This document shows, piece after piece, positions 18,024 through 26,376 of a stretch of DNA of 64,000 nucleotides. Where the stretch lies: contig NZ_JAAMRE010000023.1 of NCBI RefSeq assembly GCF_013522705.1, positions 38,146-102,145 of the forward strand, read 5' to 3'. A program made the position numbers and the translations under genes. This DNA is from Pseudomonas lurida (GTDB taxonomy: Bacteria; Pseudomonadota; Gammaproteobacteria; Pseudomonadales; Pseudomonadaceae). Under the pieces are notes generated by a model that saw only the letters and a program-made list of their open reading frames with translations, did not search any database and was not told the DNA's origin. Position 1 is the first letter of the stretch. The number at the start of each line of letters is the position of its first letter.

Positions 18024-18494
18024 TTACTCACCCATCTGCGATTGCAGATAGTTCTCCAGGCTGACTTTGTCGATCAGGCCCAATTGGGTTTCCAGCCAGT
18101 CGATATGCTCTTCCTGGTCTTCCAGGATGTCTTCCAACAGTTCACGGCTGCCGAAGTCGGCGCTCGCTTCGCAGTGAGCGATGGCGGCCTTGAGGTCGCT
18201 GTGGCTCTTGCGTTCAAAGCCCAGGTCGCTGCTGAGCATCTCCTGGCTGTGCTCGCCAATGGTCAACTTGCCCAGGTCCTGTACGTTAGGCAGGCCTTCC
18301 AGGAACAGGATGCGCTTGATCAGCGCATCGGCGTCCTTCATGGCCTTAATGGACTCTTTGTATTCACGCTTGCCCAGCTTTTCCAGGCCCCAATCGTCAT
18401 ACATGCGCGCATGCAGGAAGTACTGATTGATCGCGACCAGTTCATTGGCAAGGATTTTGTTAAGTTGCTGGATGACTGAGATGTCGCCTTTCAT
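18024..18494 (-). CDS. bfr: Bacterioferritin
   Basis: 156 residues of the 24-mer heme ferritin family. Ferroxidase ligands lie in NELVAINQYFLHAR, FLEGLPN and DILEDQEEHIDWLE. The heme-ligand Met is at position 52 (KAMKDAD), so this is a BfrB-type, heme-binding subunit. It stores iron in the cytosol. Bfd, its electron donor for iron release, is encoded 200 bases upstream on the same strand, with a terminator between them. That gap is AT-rich and should hold the bfr promoter. Confidence 0.95.
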   Translation of the reverse strand: MKGDISVIQQLNKILANELVAINQYFLHARMYDDWGLEKLGKREYKESIKAMKDADALIKRILFLEGLPNVQDLGKLTIGEHSQEMLSSDLGFERKSHSDLKAAIAHCEASADFGSRELLEDILEDQEEHIDWLETQLGLIDKVSLENYLQSQMGE

Positions 18495-18657
18495 GACTGG
18501 GGTCCTGCCCTGTAATAGCTGTGTATAAGGCGGAGTTTGAGCGGCGAACTCTTCGGTGTCAAACCTAAGTTATTGAATAATAAATGAAAATTAATCGGAA
18601 TAAGAATGTTTGTGTTCCGCGTCTTGGCGCTAACTGTTTGAATTACAGACATAAAAA

Positions 18658-18678
18658 AACCGGACATCAAGTCCGGTT
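18658..18678 (-). terminator. bfd terminator
   Basis: AACCGGAC / GTCCGGTT stem with a 5-base loop, followed on the minus strand by TTTTT, 18 bases after the bfd stop. Confidence 0.9.
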
Positions 18679-18695
18679 CTTTAAAACACGTCTGA

Positions 18696-18914
18696 TCAGG
18701 CGTGTGTAAATTCTGCTGAATAGGGGAGTGCAGCCTGGGCTGTCTGTAACTGCGTCAGGGTTTCCCTTACCACTTGCTTGGCCAGGCAGGCGCATTTGCC
18801 GCACTGGCTGGCGACGCCGGTGGCTTCACGCACTTCCTTGTAGCTGCAGCAACCTTCGTAGATCGCTTCGCGGATTTTTCCATCGGTGACGCCAGTACAC
18901 AGGCACACATACAT
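18696..18914 (-). CDS. bfd: Bacterioferritin-associated ferredoxin
   Basis: 72 residues, start MYVCLCTGVTDGKIREAI. Four cysteines (4, 6, and the pair in SQCGKCAC) bind a [2Fe-2S] cluster as in the BFD/NirB family. It donates electrons to bacterioferritin to release stored iron when iron is scarce. A Fur-box-like sequence lies 52 bases upstream, in line with iron-starvation induction. The neighbouring fpr gene product (55597) is the usual reductase partner. Confidence 0.95.
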   Translation of the reverse strand: MYVCLCTGVTDGKIREAIYEGCCSYKEVREATGVASQCGKCACLAKQVVRETLTQLQTAQAALPYSAEFTHA

Positions 18915-18965
18915 AAGGGAGAACCGTCGCGGGTTTAGGGCTTAAGTGCGTTGGATCTTAATGTT

Positions 18966-18984
18966 AACGAGAATGATTGTCAAA
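18966..18984 (-). promoter_or_regulatory. Fur box of bfd
   Basis: On the minus strand TTTGACAATCATTCTCGTT matches the Fur consensus (ATAATCATTCTC core) over most of 19 bases, 52 bases before the bfd start codon. Confidence 0.75.
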
Positions 18985-19152
18985 GTAGAATCGTGCACTT
19001 TTCGCGGGGCGGCCCTCGCGCTGACGAACGGTTTTTTCCGTGTATGATGGTCGGTCTTCACGAAGCGTGACCGCGTCACAGGCCTGTCGCTTGAACACGG
19101 CAGACTCTGTCCGGTCCCATTACTTCAATCTTCACCTATCAGGAGATACCCC

Positions 19153-19755
19153 ATGAGCGTACTCGTCGGTAAACAAGCCCCGGATTTCGACGTACCTGCC
19201 GTCCTCGGTAATGGCGAAATCGTTGACAGCTTCAAGCTGTCTGAAGCCATCAAAGGCAAATACGGCCTGGTGTTCTTCTATCCGTTGGACTTCACCTTCG
19301 TCTGCCCTTCCGAGCTGATCGCCCTGGATCACCGCATGGACGATTTCAAGGCGCGCAACGTGGAAGTGGTTGCGGTGTCCATTGACTCTCATTTCACCCA
19401 CAACGCTTGGCGCAACACTGCCATCAACGATGGCGGCATCGGCAAAGTCAAATACACCATGGCGGCCGACATGAAGCACGAGATCGCCAAGGCCTACGAC
19501 GTTGAGTCCGAAGGCGGCGTGGCTTTCCGTGGCGCGTTCCTGATCGATGACAAGGGCGTCGTGCGTTCGCAGATCATCAACGACCTGCCGCTGGGCCGTA
19601 ACATGGAAGAGCTGATCCGCCTGGTTGACGCGCTGCAATTCCACGAAGAGCACGGCGAAGTGTGCCCTGCCAACTGGAAAAAAGGCGACAAAGGCATGAC
19701 CGCTTCCACCGAAGGTGTTGCGGCTTACCTGACCGAGAACGCTGGCAAGCTGTAA
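19153..19755 (+). CDS. 2-Cys peroxiredoxin (AhpC/TSA family)
   Basis: 200 residues. The peroxidatic Cys lies in DFTFVCPSE (about 51) and the resolving Cys in GEVCPANWKKG (about 170), which makes it a typical 2-Cys enzyme. It reduces hydrogen peroxide and organic peroxides with thioredoxin. An AGGAGA ribosome site precedes the start. Next to bfd/bfr it fits an iron and oxidative-stress neighbourhood. A bidirectional terminator follows. Confidence 0.95.
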   Translation: MSVLVGKQAPDFDVPAVLGNGEIVDSFKLSEAIKGKYGLVFFYPLDFTFVCPSELIALDHRMDDFKARNVEVVAVSIDSHFTHNAWRNTAINDGGIGKVKYTMAADMKHEIAKAYDVESEGGVAFRGAFLIDDKGVVRSQIINDLPLGRNMEELIRLVDALQFHEEHGEVCPANWKKGDKGMTASTEGVAAYLTENAGKL

Positions 19756-19774
19756 GCCAGGGTTGAGGTACAAA

Positions 19775-19803
19775 AAAACCGGTCTGTGAAGGCCGGTTTT
19801 TTT
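19775..19803. terminator. Bidirectional terminator between peroxiredoxin gene and rnt
   Basis: AAAACCGG / CCGGTTTT arms with A-run before and T-run after, between convergent genes. Confidence 0.9.
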
Positions 19804-19820
19804 ATGCGCAGGGTCTGGCT

Positions 19821-20492
19821 TCAGTCGCTGAAGTCTTCCCAGCCGCCCATCTGCTTCCAGCGATTGACAATGCCACAGAACAGCTCGGCGGTCTTCTCGG
19901 TGTCATAGCGTGCCGAGTGGGCTTCGCGACCGTCAAAGTCGATACCGGCGGCCTGGCAGGCTTTCGCCAGTACCGTCTGCCCGTACGCGAGGCCGGCAAG
20001 GGTGGCGGTATCGAAGCTGGAGAACGGGTGAAACGGGTTGCGCTTCATGTCCAGTCGCGCCACGGCGGCATTCAGGAAACCCAGGTCGAAGCTGCTGTTG
20101 TGGCCAACCAGGATCGCGCGTTTGCAGCCATTGGCCTTCAACGCTTTGCGCACACCGCGGAAGATATCGGTCAGCGCCGCTTCCTCACTCACAGCCATGC
20201 GCAGCGGGTGATCAAGCTTGATCCCGGTGAATTCCAGCGCGGCGGCTTCAATGTTGGCGCCTTCGAACGGCTCGACACGGAAGAAGTGGGTATGTTCCGG
20301 GAACACGAAACCCTGCTCGTCCATGCCGATTGTCGTGGCAGCGATTTCCAGCAAGGCATCGGTGGCGCAATTGAAGCCACCGGTTTCTACGTCGATGACA
20401 ACCGGCAGATAGCCACGAAAACGCTCGGCCATCGGGTGACGGGAACCGCCGCCATTGTGCTCGTGTTCGTCGTCGTAATGGTCTTCACTCAC
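19821..20492 (-). CDS. rnt: Ribonuclease T
   Basis: A 223-residue DEDD-superfamily 3'-5' exoribonuclease. The first acidic motif is VIDVETGGFN (about 33-42), the middle motif lies in GHNSSFDLGFLNAA, and the last His/Asp pair is in EAHSARYDTE, the DEDDh form. It trims tRNA CCA ends and matures 5S and 23S rRNA. Its start overlaps the pyrC stop by 4 bases (ATGA), so the two are co-translated. Confidence 0.96.
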   Translation of the reverse strand: MSEDHYDDEHEHNGGGSRHPMAERFRGYLPVVIDVETGGFNCATDALLEIAATTIGMDEQGFVFPEHTHFFRVEPFEGANIEAAALEFTGIKLDHPLRMAVSEEAALTDIFRGVRKALKANGCKRAILVGHNSSFDLGFLNAAVARLDMKRNPFHPFSSFDTATLAGLAYGQTVLAKACQAAGIDFDGREAHSARYDTEKTAELFCGIVNRWKQMGGWEDFSD

Positions 20493-21535
20493 TTGCTTTC
20501 CTCCAGCAGGCGCCAGCGCAGTGTTTCACCGGCGCGCAGCGGGATGACAGTCAGCTCGCCGAACGGCAGGCTGGCAGGGGCGGTCCAGTCTTCACGGACC
20601 AGGGTGATGCGGTCGGTGTTGGCCGGCAGGCCGTAAAAACGCGGACCGTTGAGGCTGGCAAAGCCTTCGAGCTTGTCCAGCGCATTACGCTGGTCGAACG
20701 CTTCGGCATACAACTCGATCGCGGCATAGGCGGTGTAGCAACCGGCACAGCCGCACGCGGCTTCCTTGGCGTGCTGGGCGTGAGGTGCCGAGTCGGTGCC
20801 GAGGAAGAACTTCGGATTACCGCTGGTGGCGGCATCCAGCAGGGCGACCTGATGAGTGTTGCGCTTGAGGATCGGCAGGCAATAGAAGTGCGGCCGAATC
20901 CCGCCCACCAGCATGTGGTTGCGGTTGTACAGCAGGTGATGCGCAGTGATGGTCGCGCCGACGTTGGCCGGGGCCTCGGTGACGAACTGCACGGCATCGG
21001 CCGTGGTGATGTGCTCGAACACCACCTTGAGCGTCGGGAACAACTCGACCACGCGGCGCATATGCTCGTCGATAAAGATCTTCTCGCGATCGAACACGTC
21101 CACATCGCCACGGGTGACTTCACCGTGGATCAGCAACGGCATGCCGACTTCAGCCATGGTTTCGATGGCCGGCAGGATCTTGTCGATGCTAGTCACGCCG
21201 GAATCGGAGTTGGTAGTGGCCCCGGCCGGGTACAGCTTGGCGGCGTGTACGAAACCGCTGGCCTTGGCCTGGCGAATTTCTTCGGGCTGGGTGCGGTCGG
21301 TCAGGTAGAGCACCATCAGCGGTTCGAAGCGGCTGCCGGCCGGGCGTGCCGCGAGGATACGCTGGCGATAGGCGTCGGCTTCGGCGGCATTACGCACCGG
21401 AGGAACCAGGTTAGGCATGATGATGGCGCGGCCAAACGTGCGCGCAACATCGGCCACGGTATGGGGCAACGCGGCACCATCGCGAAGATGAATGTGCCAG
21501 TCATCGGGACGCAGCAGGGTCAGGCGGTCGGACAT
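20489..21535 (-). CDS. pyrC: Dihydroorotase
   Basis: 348 residues from the ATG at 21535 (MSDRLTLLRPDDWHIHLRDG), the standard PyrC start; a longer frame exists but is not conserved. Zinc ligands HIH in DWHIHLRDG, the carboxylated Lys region (VHAAKLYPAGAT), HGE and the later Asp in LGTDSAPH are all in place. It cyclises carbamoyl aspartate in pyrimidine synthesis. It is upstream of and overlapping rnt. Confidence 0.96.
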   Translation of the reverse strand: MSDRLTLLRPDDWHIHLRDGAALPHTVADVARTFGRAIIMPNLVPPVRNAAEADAYRQRILAARPAGSRFEPLMVLYLTDRTQPEEIRQAKASGFVHAAKLYPAGATTNSDSGVTSIDKILPAIETMAEVGMPLLIHGEVTRGDVDVFDREKIFIDEHMRRVVELFPTLKVVFEHITTADAVQFVTEAPANVGATITAHHLLYNRNHMLVGGIRPHFYCLPILKRNTHQVALLDAATSGNPKFFLGTDSAPHAQHAKEAACGCAGCYTAYAAIELYAEAFDQRNALDKLEGFASLNGPRFYGLPANTDRITLVREDWTAPASLPFGELTVIPLRAGETLRWRLLEESK

Positions 21536-21691
21536 TGGGGATTCCAGGCGGGTCAATCTGGTGGGAATGCTACCGGAAAAGACTCGTGCAGGCACTCGCT
21601 ATCAAGTTTTGCAGGATGCGACCGATAGCTCTGGGTATGCCTTAACGATGTATGACGCTTTGAAGTGTTGTAGAAACCAGTGGAGCCTCCC

Positions 21692-22600
21692 GTGCGCCAG
21701 CATTATCTAGCCCTGCTCAGTGTGTTCGCCAGCCTGCCTGCGATGGCACTCACGTTCCAGACCCGTCTGGAGAACATTGAGTGGAAGGTGGAAGGCGATC
21801 AGTTCGAGTGCCGCCTGACCCAGCCGATCACGGATTTCGGATCGGGTGAGTTCGTGCGCCGGGCCGGCGAGCAGGCAACATTTCGACTCAAAGCCTATAA
21901 CGGTTCCCTGGGCGCAGGATCGGCCACTTTGCTGGCCGCTGCGGCTCCGTGGCAGCCGGGGCGCGGCGATATTAACCTGGGAGCGGTGCGCGCCGGCAGC
22001 GGCGATGTCCTGTTCAACAGCTCCCAGGCCCAGGCGGGGCGTCTTTTTACGGGCTTGCTTGAGGGCCGCTCACCCACCGTACGGCATTACGGGCGCGAAG
22101 GCGGTTATTCGGAAATCCGTTTGCTGCCGGTGAAATTCAACAAGGCCTATAGTGACTACCAGCTGTGCACAGCCAAATTGCTGCCGATGAATTACGATCA
22201 GGTCAAGCAGACCGAGGTCGGCTTCCCCGGCGGTGGCATCGAGCTGGATGCGGCGGCCAAGCAAAAGTTGTCGGTGATTCTGGCGTTCATGAAGGCGGAC
22301 CCCACGGTCAACCATATCGAGTTGAACGGCCACTCGGACAACAGCGGCAATCGCCTGACCAACCGCGATGTCTCGCGCCGACGCGCGTTGGCGGTCATGG
22401 ACTACTTCAAGGCCAATGGCATCGCGGAATCTCAGATTACCTTACGCTTCCATGGCGAAAGCTATCCCTTGGCCCCCAACACCAATGCGGCCAACCGTGC
22501 TCGTAACCGCCGCGTGAATATTCAGCTGGAAAGGGTGGCCGCGCCGGAGAAACCGGCGCCCCAAGCGACCGCTCCGAGCAACCCGGCGCATACTTCCTGA
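21692..22600 (+). CDS. motY: MotY, sodium-type/OmpA-like flagellar stator protein
   Basis: 302 residues from a GTG at 21692 with a GGAG site 6 bases before it; an earlier GTG at 21680 lacks one. A signal peptide (about 1-19, to AMA) is followed by an N-terminal T-ring domain and an OmpA-like peptidoglycan-binding domain (about 165-285; HIELNGHSDNSGNRLTNRDVSRRRA). MotY sits at the basal body and anchors stators to the wall. The order motY–pyrC–rnt–peroxiredoxin–bfd is also that of P. aeruginosa. Confidence 0.9.
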   Translation: MRQHYLALLSVFASLPAMALTFQTRLENIEWKVEGDQFECRLTQPITDFGSGEFVRRAGEQATFRLKAYNGSLGAGSATLLAAAAPWQPGRGDINLGAVRAGSGDVLFNSSQAQAGRLFTGLLEGRSPTVRHYGREGGYSEIRLLPVKFNKAYSDYQLCTAKLLPMNYDQVKQTEVGFPGGGIELDAAAKQKLSVILAFMKADPTVNHIELNGHSDNSGNRLTNRDVSRRRALAVMDYFKANGIAESQITLRFHGESYPLAPNTNAANRARNRRVNIQLERVAAPEKPAPQATAPSNPAHTS

Positions 22601-22729
22601 GGTGCGACCATCGGTCGCCCCTTCGACATAATCTGTCGCTTTATCTTCATTTGCTGTCGCGCCCCTGTAAATTCACGGTTTTGATCGGTAGAATCGACGC
22701 CTTTCCGTACAACCCCGTGGAGTGATGGC

Positions 22730-23947
22730 ATGGCCGACGTAAACAAGGTCGTTCTCGCGTATTCCGGCGGCCTGGACACTTCGGTGATCCTCAAGTGGCT
22801 GCAGGATACTTATAACTGTGAAGTGGTGACCTTCACCGCTGACCTGGGTCAGGGCGAAGAGGTCGAACCTGCACGTGCCAAGGCGCAAGCCATGGGCGTG
22901 AAAGAGATCTACATTGACGACCTGCGCGAAGAGTTCGTCCGCGATTTCGTTTTCCCGATGTTTCGCGCCAACACCGTCTACGAAGGCGAGTACCTGCTGG
23001 GTACCTCCATCGCACGTCCGCTGATCGCCAAGCGCCTGATCGAGATCGCCAACGAAACCGGCGCCGACGCCATTTCCCATGGTGCTACCGGCAAGGGCAA
23101 CGACCAGGTGCGTTTCGAACTGGGCGCCTATGCGCTCAAGCCTGGCGTCAAGGTAATCGCGCCGTGGCGTGAATGGGACCTGCTGTCCCGTGAAAAGCTG
23201 ATGGACTACGCCGAAAAGCACGCGATCCCGATCGAGCGTCACGGCAAGAAAAAATCCCCGTATTCGATGGATGCCAACCTGCTGCACATCTCCTATGAAG
23301 GTGGCGTGCTGGAAGACACGTGGACCGAGCACGAGGAAGACATGTGGCGCTGGACCGTCTCCCCTGAAAAGGCGCCGGATACCCCGCAGTACCTGGAGTT
23401 GACCTACCGTAACGGCGACATCGTGGCGCTGGACGGCGTGGAAATGACGCCTGCCACCGTACTGGCCACCTTGAACCGCATCGGCGGCGAACACGGTATC
23501 GGTCGTCTCGACATCGTGGAAAACCGTTACGTGGGCATGAAGTCCCGCGGCTGTTACGAAACCCCCGGCGGCACCATCATGCTGCGCGCTCACCGTGCCA
23601 TCGAATCCATCACCCTGGACCGCGAAGTGGCTCACCTCAAAGACGAGCTGATGCCCAAGTACGCCAGCCTGATCTACACCGGCTACTGGTGGAGCCCTGA
23701 GCGCCTGATGCTGCAACAGATGATCGATGCGTCCCAGGCTCACGTAAACGGCGTAGTACGTTTGAAGCTCTACAAGGGCAACGTGATCGTCACCGGGCGT
23801 AAGTCCGACGAGTCGTTGTTCGACGCCAACATCGCCACCTTCGAAGAAGATGGCGGCGCTTATAACCAGGCGGATGCGGCGGGCTTTATCAAGTTGAATG
23901 CGCTGCGTATGCGTATCGCTGCCAATAAGGGCCGCTCGTTGTTCTGA
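22730..23947 (+). CDS. argG: Argininosuccinate synthase
   Basis: 405 residues. The PP-loop AYSGGLDTS (about 10-18) binds ATP; the DISHGATGKGNDQ-like motif (ISHGATGKGNDQVRF) and substrate loops follow. It joins citrulline, made by ArgF, and aspartate. A GGAG site precedes the ATG and a strong terminator follows the stop codon. Confidence 0.97.
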   Translation: MADVNKVVLAYSGGLDTSVILKWLQDTYNCEVVTFTADLGQGEEVEPARAKAQAMGVKEIYIDDLREEFVRDFVFPMFRANTVYEGEYLLGTSIARPLIAKRLIEIANETGADAISHGATGKGNDQVRFELGAYALKPGVKVIAPWREWDLLSREKLMDYAEKHAIPIERHGKKKSPYSMDANLLHISYEGGVLEDTWTEHEEDMWRWTVSPEKAPDTPQYLELTYRNGDIVALDGVEMTPATVLATLNRIGGEHGIGRLDIVENRYVGMKSRGCYETPGGTIMLRAHRAIESITLDREVAHLKDELMPKYASLIYTGYWWSPERLMLQQMIDASQAHVNGVVRLKLYKGNVIVTGRKSDESLFDANIATFEEDGGAYNQADAAGFIKLNALRMRIAANKGRSLF

Positions 23948-23961
23948 GTGAACCCGTTGTG

Positions 23962-23995
23962 AAAATGGCCCCTTTTCAAGGGGCCATTTTTTTTG
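23962..23995 (+). terminator. argG terminator
   Basis: AAAATGGCCCCTT and AAGGGGCCATTTT form a 13-bp stem with a 3-base loop, followed by eight T residues in total. Confidence 0.93.
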
Positions 23996-24101
23996 AGCTT
24001 TTTTAGCCATTGTTCGATGTTTATTCCTGTTTAAAAAACAAGTCCTTGGTTCAAATAACGCCTATCAGACTAGAGGGCGTGTATGAGCTCCATAAGCTTT
24101 T

Positions 24102-24205
24102 TGTAGGAATTAATTATTTTTTTATGTCCATGTAGGAACTGGTCTTACAGGAAATTCACTCATGTAAACGTAATGACCTGTAAGTCATAGAAAGTTCTGT
24201 AGGAA
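24102..24205 (+). promoter_or_regulatory. Cluster of TGTAGGAA octamers upstream of an EvgA-like regulator
   Basis: TGTAGGAA occurs exactly at 24102-24109, 24131-24138 and 24198-24205. Related sites are TGTAAGTC at 24179, the inverted GTCTTACA at 24142, TGTAGGGC at 24428 and TGTAGGTT at 24450. TGTARGAA is the half-site of the EvgA box of E. coli, and the gene downstream is an EvgA/BvgA-type regulator. The 616-base gap from argG to that gene is AT-rich and shows no convincing gene. Confidence 0.5.
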
Positions 24206-24563
24206 AAATGGATGTAAATAAATATGTTGAATGGAACTGAAACAATCAGATATTTGCTGCGTGCCGCAGCTTCCCGTGCCTGCGGGCAAGGGGCATTTGC
24301 TGAAAGTCCTGTGCGCCGCGTTTACCTCAAGCCCCTCTCTCAAAGGAGATTTCACTCGAAATATGTAAAACCCCGGAAAGGTCTGAAAGGCTCCATAAAA
24401 CTGGATACATCCGAGTTGGTGTTTTTTTGTAGGGCAATTCCTTTATCGTTGTAGGTTGGGTCTCTGCTTGCTGTTGCTCGGGGGGGAGCGCTATGCCAAC
24501 TAGGAAACGACTAGGCTATTGTGCTTGCTCTGAATAATTCGAACAGCGAAATTGGACTTTCTC

Positions 24564-25196
24564 ATGAATAAAGTGCTGATCGTGGATGATCATCCTGTCA
24601 TTCGTCTTGCTGTGCGTATGCTAATGGAGCGTCATGGTTATGAAGTCGTTGCCGAGACTGATAACGGTGTCGATGCGTTGCAACTTGCACGGGAACATAT
24701 GCCGGATATCGTCATACTGGATATTGGAATTCCCAAACTGGATGGGCTGGAAGTTATATGCCGCTTGTCTTCCACCAAGCAACCTTCACCGTTCAAGGTG
24801 CTGGTACTCACCTCTCAGGCCCCTGGCCATTTTTCAATGCGCTGCATGCAGGCGGGGGCCGCCGGGTATGTATGCAAGCAACAGGACCTGACCGAGTTGC
24901 TCAGTGCGATCAAGGCTGTCCTGTCGGGCTACAGCTATTTTCCGAACCAGGCACTCAACTCGGTGCGCTCCACCATAGGCAACGCCAGTGAAGCCGACAT
25001 GGTCGAACGCCTGTCCGGGCGCGAGATGATGGTGTTGCAGCAATTGGCCCGCGGCAAGACCAACAAAGAGATCGCCGACGGCATGTTCCTCAGTAACAAA
25101 ACTGTCAGCACCTACAAGACTCGCCTGCTGCTCAAGCTCAATGCCCGTTCCCTGGTGGATCTGATCGAGCTGGCTCAACGCAACGGTCTGGTCTAG
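24564..25196 (+). CDS. LuxR-family response regulator, EvgA/BvgA type, orphan
   Basis: 210 residues from the ATG at 24564. The receiver domain (about 1-120) shows VDDHPVIR, phospho-acceptor IVILDIGIPKLDG and the GYVCK lysine region. The C-terminal LuxR helix-turn-helix (about 145-205) has LSGREMMVLQQLARGKTNKEIADGMFLSNKTVSTYKTRL, closely like EvgA and BvgA. No histidine kinase is adjacent, so its partner lies elsewhere. The repeated TGTAGGAA octamers upstream suggest autoregulation. The ribosome site is weak (GGA, 8 bases before). Targets are unknown. Confidence 0.88.
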   Translation: MNKVLIVDDHPVIRLAVRMLMERHGYEVVAETDNGVDALQLAREHMPDIVILDIGIPKLDGLEVICRLSSTKQPSPFKVLVLTSQAPGHFSMRCMQAGAAGYVCKQQDLTELLSAIKAVLSGYSYFPNQALNSVRSTIGNASEADMVERLSGREMMVLQQLARGKTNKEIADGMFLSNKTVSTYKTRLLLKLNARSLVDLIELAQRNGLV

Positions 25197-25207
25197 AGGA
25201 GGGCGCA

Positions 25208-25261
25208 ACACCCTGCGTGCTCAGGGTGTCCGGCAGAAAAAAGCCTCCGTCAGGGAGGCTT
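25208..25261. terminator. Two hairpins between the response regulator gene and a convergent small gene
   Basis: ACACCCTG/CAGGGTGT (25208-25229) follows the regulator stop. AAGCCTCC/GGGAGGCTT (25241-25261) has a T-run on the minus strand and ends the gene at 25281. Confidence 0.8.
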
Positions 25262-25280
25262 CCGGTCGTCGACCGCTTGA

Positions 25281-25463
25281 TCAAAGGTCGAAGTCGTAAT
25301 CGGCCAATTGTTTCTGCAAGCGTCGCTCTTCCAGAAGATTGTCGATGGTGCGGCGTTTGCTCAGATTGGTCTTGGCCACTTCCGCAACAGGTGCATCAGT
25401 TCCATCTTCCTCCGACTCCACAAGGTCGTCTTCGATGTCCAATTCTTCTTTGCCAGTGCTCAT
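25281..25463 (-). CDS. PA3496-like small acidic protein
   Basis: 60 residues, acidic N-terminal half (EELDIEDDLVESEEDGTD) and a conserved basic/helical end with KRRTIDNLLEERRLQKQL and the terminal DYDFDL. Small proteins of this family are widespread in Pseudomonas near nth; their function is unknown and I do not infer one. No signal peptide or membrane helix is seen. It is 107 bases downstream of nth, same strand, with its own terminator. Confidence 0.8.
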   Translation of the reverse strand: MSTGKEELDIEDDLVESEEDGTDAPVAEVAKTNLSKRRTIDNLLEERRLQKQLADYDFDL

Positions 25464-25570
25464 AAGGTTAACTCCAGGCTAAGACTGCCGTTGGCGCTCC
25501 TTATAGCGATAATCTGCGAATGGGTAAAAAAGATTTTTTCAATCGAAGGATATGGAAAATCAATAATTCC

Positions 25571-26209
25571 TCAATCGTCAGAAGTCTTGTCTTTGTATTC
25601 ACACAAATCTTCGATCTTACAGCTGCCGCAGCGCGGCTTTCTGGCCTGGCACACGTAACGCCCGTGCAGGATCAGCCAGTGGTGGGAATCGAGCAGGTAA
25701 GGCTTGGGCACGAACTTCATCAGCTGCTTCTCCACCTCGACTACGTTTTTCCCGCGAGCGATACCGGTGCGGTTACTGACCCGGAATATATGTGTATCCA
25801 CGGCCATGGTCAGTTGTCGAAAGGCGGTGTTGAGCACCACGTTGGCGGTCTTGCGGCCTACGCCTGGCAGAGCTTCCAGCGCTTCACGAGTCTGCGGTAC
25901 TTCGCTGCCATGCTGTTCAACGAGCAAACGACAGGTTTCAATCACATTCTTGGCCTTGCTGTTGTAAAGGCCGATGGTCTTGATGTATTCCGACAGCCCT
26001 TCAACCCCCAGGGCATAGATGGCTTCGGGGGTATTGGCCACGGGAAATAACTTGGCCGTGGCCTTATTGACCCCCACATCTGTGGATTGGGCTGACAGAA
26101 TCACCGCAATCAGCAACTCGAACGGTGACGAGTAAGCCAGCTCCGTCTTGGGTTCCGGATTGTCTTCGTGGAGCCTGCGAAAAATTTCCAGGCGTTTTGC
26201 GGCATTCAT
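25571..26209 (-). CDS. nth: Endonuclease III
   Basis: 212 residues. The helix-hairpin-helix LPGVGRKTANVVLNTAF (with catalytic Lys in GRKTA) and catalytic Asp in AVDTHIFRVSNRTG are complete. The [4Fe-4S] cluster motif C-x6-C-x2-C-x5-C is at the C-terminus (CQARKPRCGSCKIEDLC). It is a bifunctional glycosylase/AP lyase that removes oxidised pyrimidines. It lies 167 bases downstream of rsxB on the same strand. Confidence 0.96.
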   Translation of the reverse strand: MNAAKRLEIFRRLHEDNPEPKTELAYSSPFELLIAVILSAQSTDVGVNKATAKLFPVANTPEAIYALGVEGLSEYIKTIGLYNSKAKNVIETCRLLVEQHGSEVPQTREALEALPGVGRKTANVVLNTAFRQLTMAVDTHIFRVSNRTGIARGKNVVEVEKQLMKFVPKPYLLDSHHWLILHGRYVCQARKPRCGSCKIEDLCEYKDKTSDD

Positions 26210-26376
26210 GGGGCGAAGTGTTCCTTGCAGGCGGTCAGCGGGATGTCGAGTGGGGCACCCTATGTGGGGGGCCTATGGGCGACAGTTCAAGCAGAATAAA
26301 CCCGACGGGCATCAATGTGATGTCGGAGGCTGCGCGTCGAAAGACCAATAGCGCCAGGTTCAGTGCCTGTTACAGC

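Noticed and set aside
24102..24205. An RsmX/RsmY-type small RNA
   Set aside because: GGA motifs are present, but I see no GGA hexaloop hairpins and no terminator close by; the repeated octamer fits a DNA-binding site better.
24224..24454. A 76-codon frame in the AT-rich gap before the EvgA-like regulator
   Set aside because: No ribosome site before its ATG, no recognisable domain, odd composition; more likely regulatory DNA.
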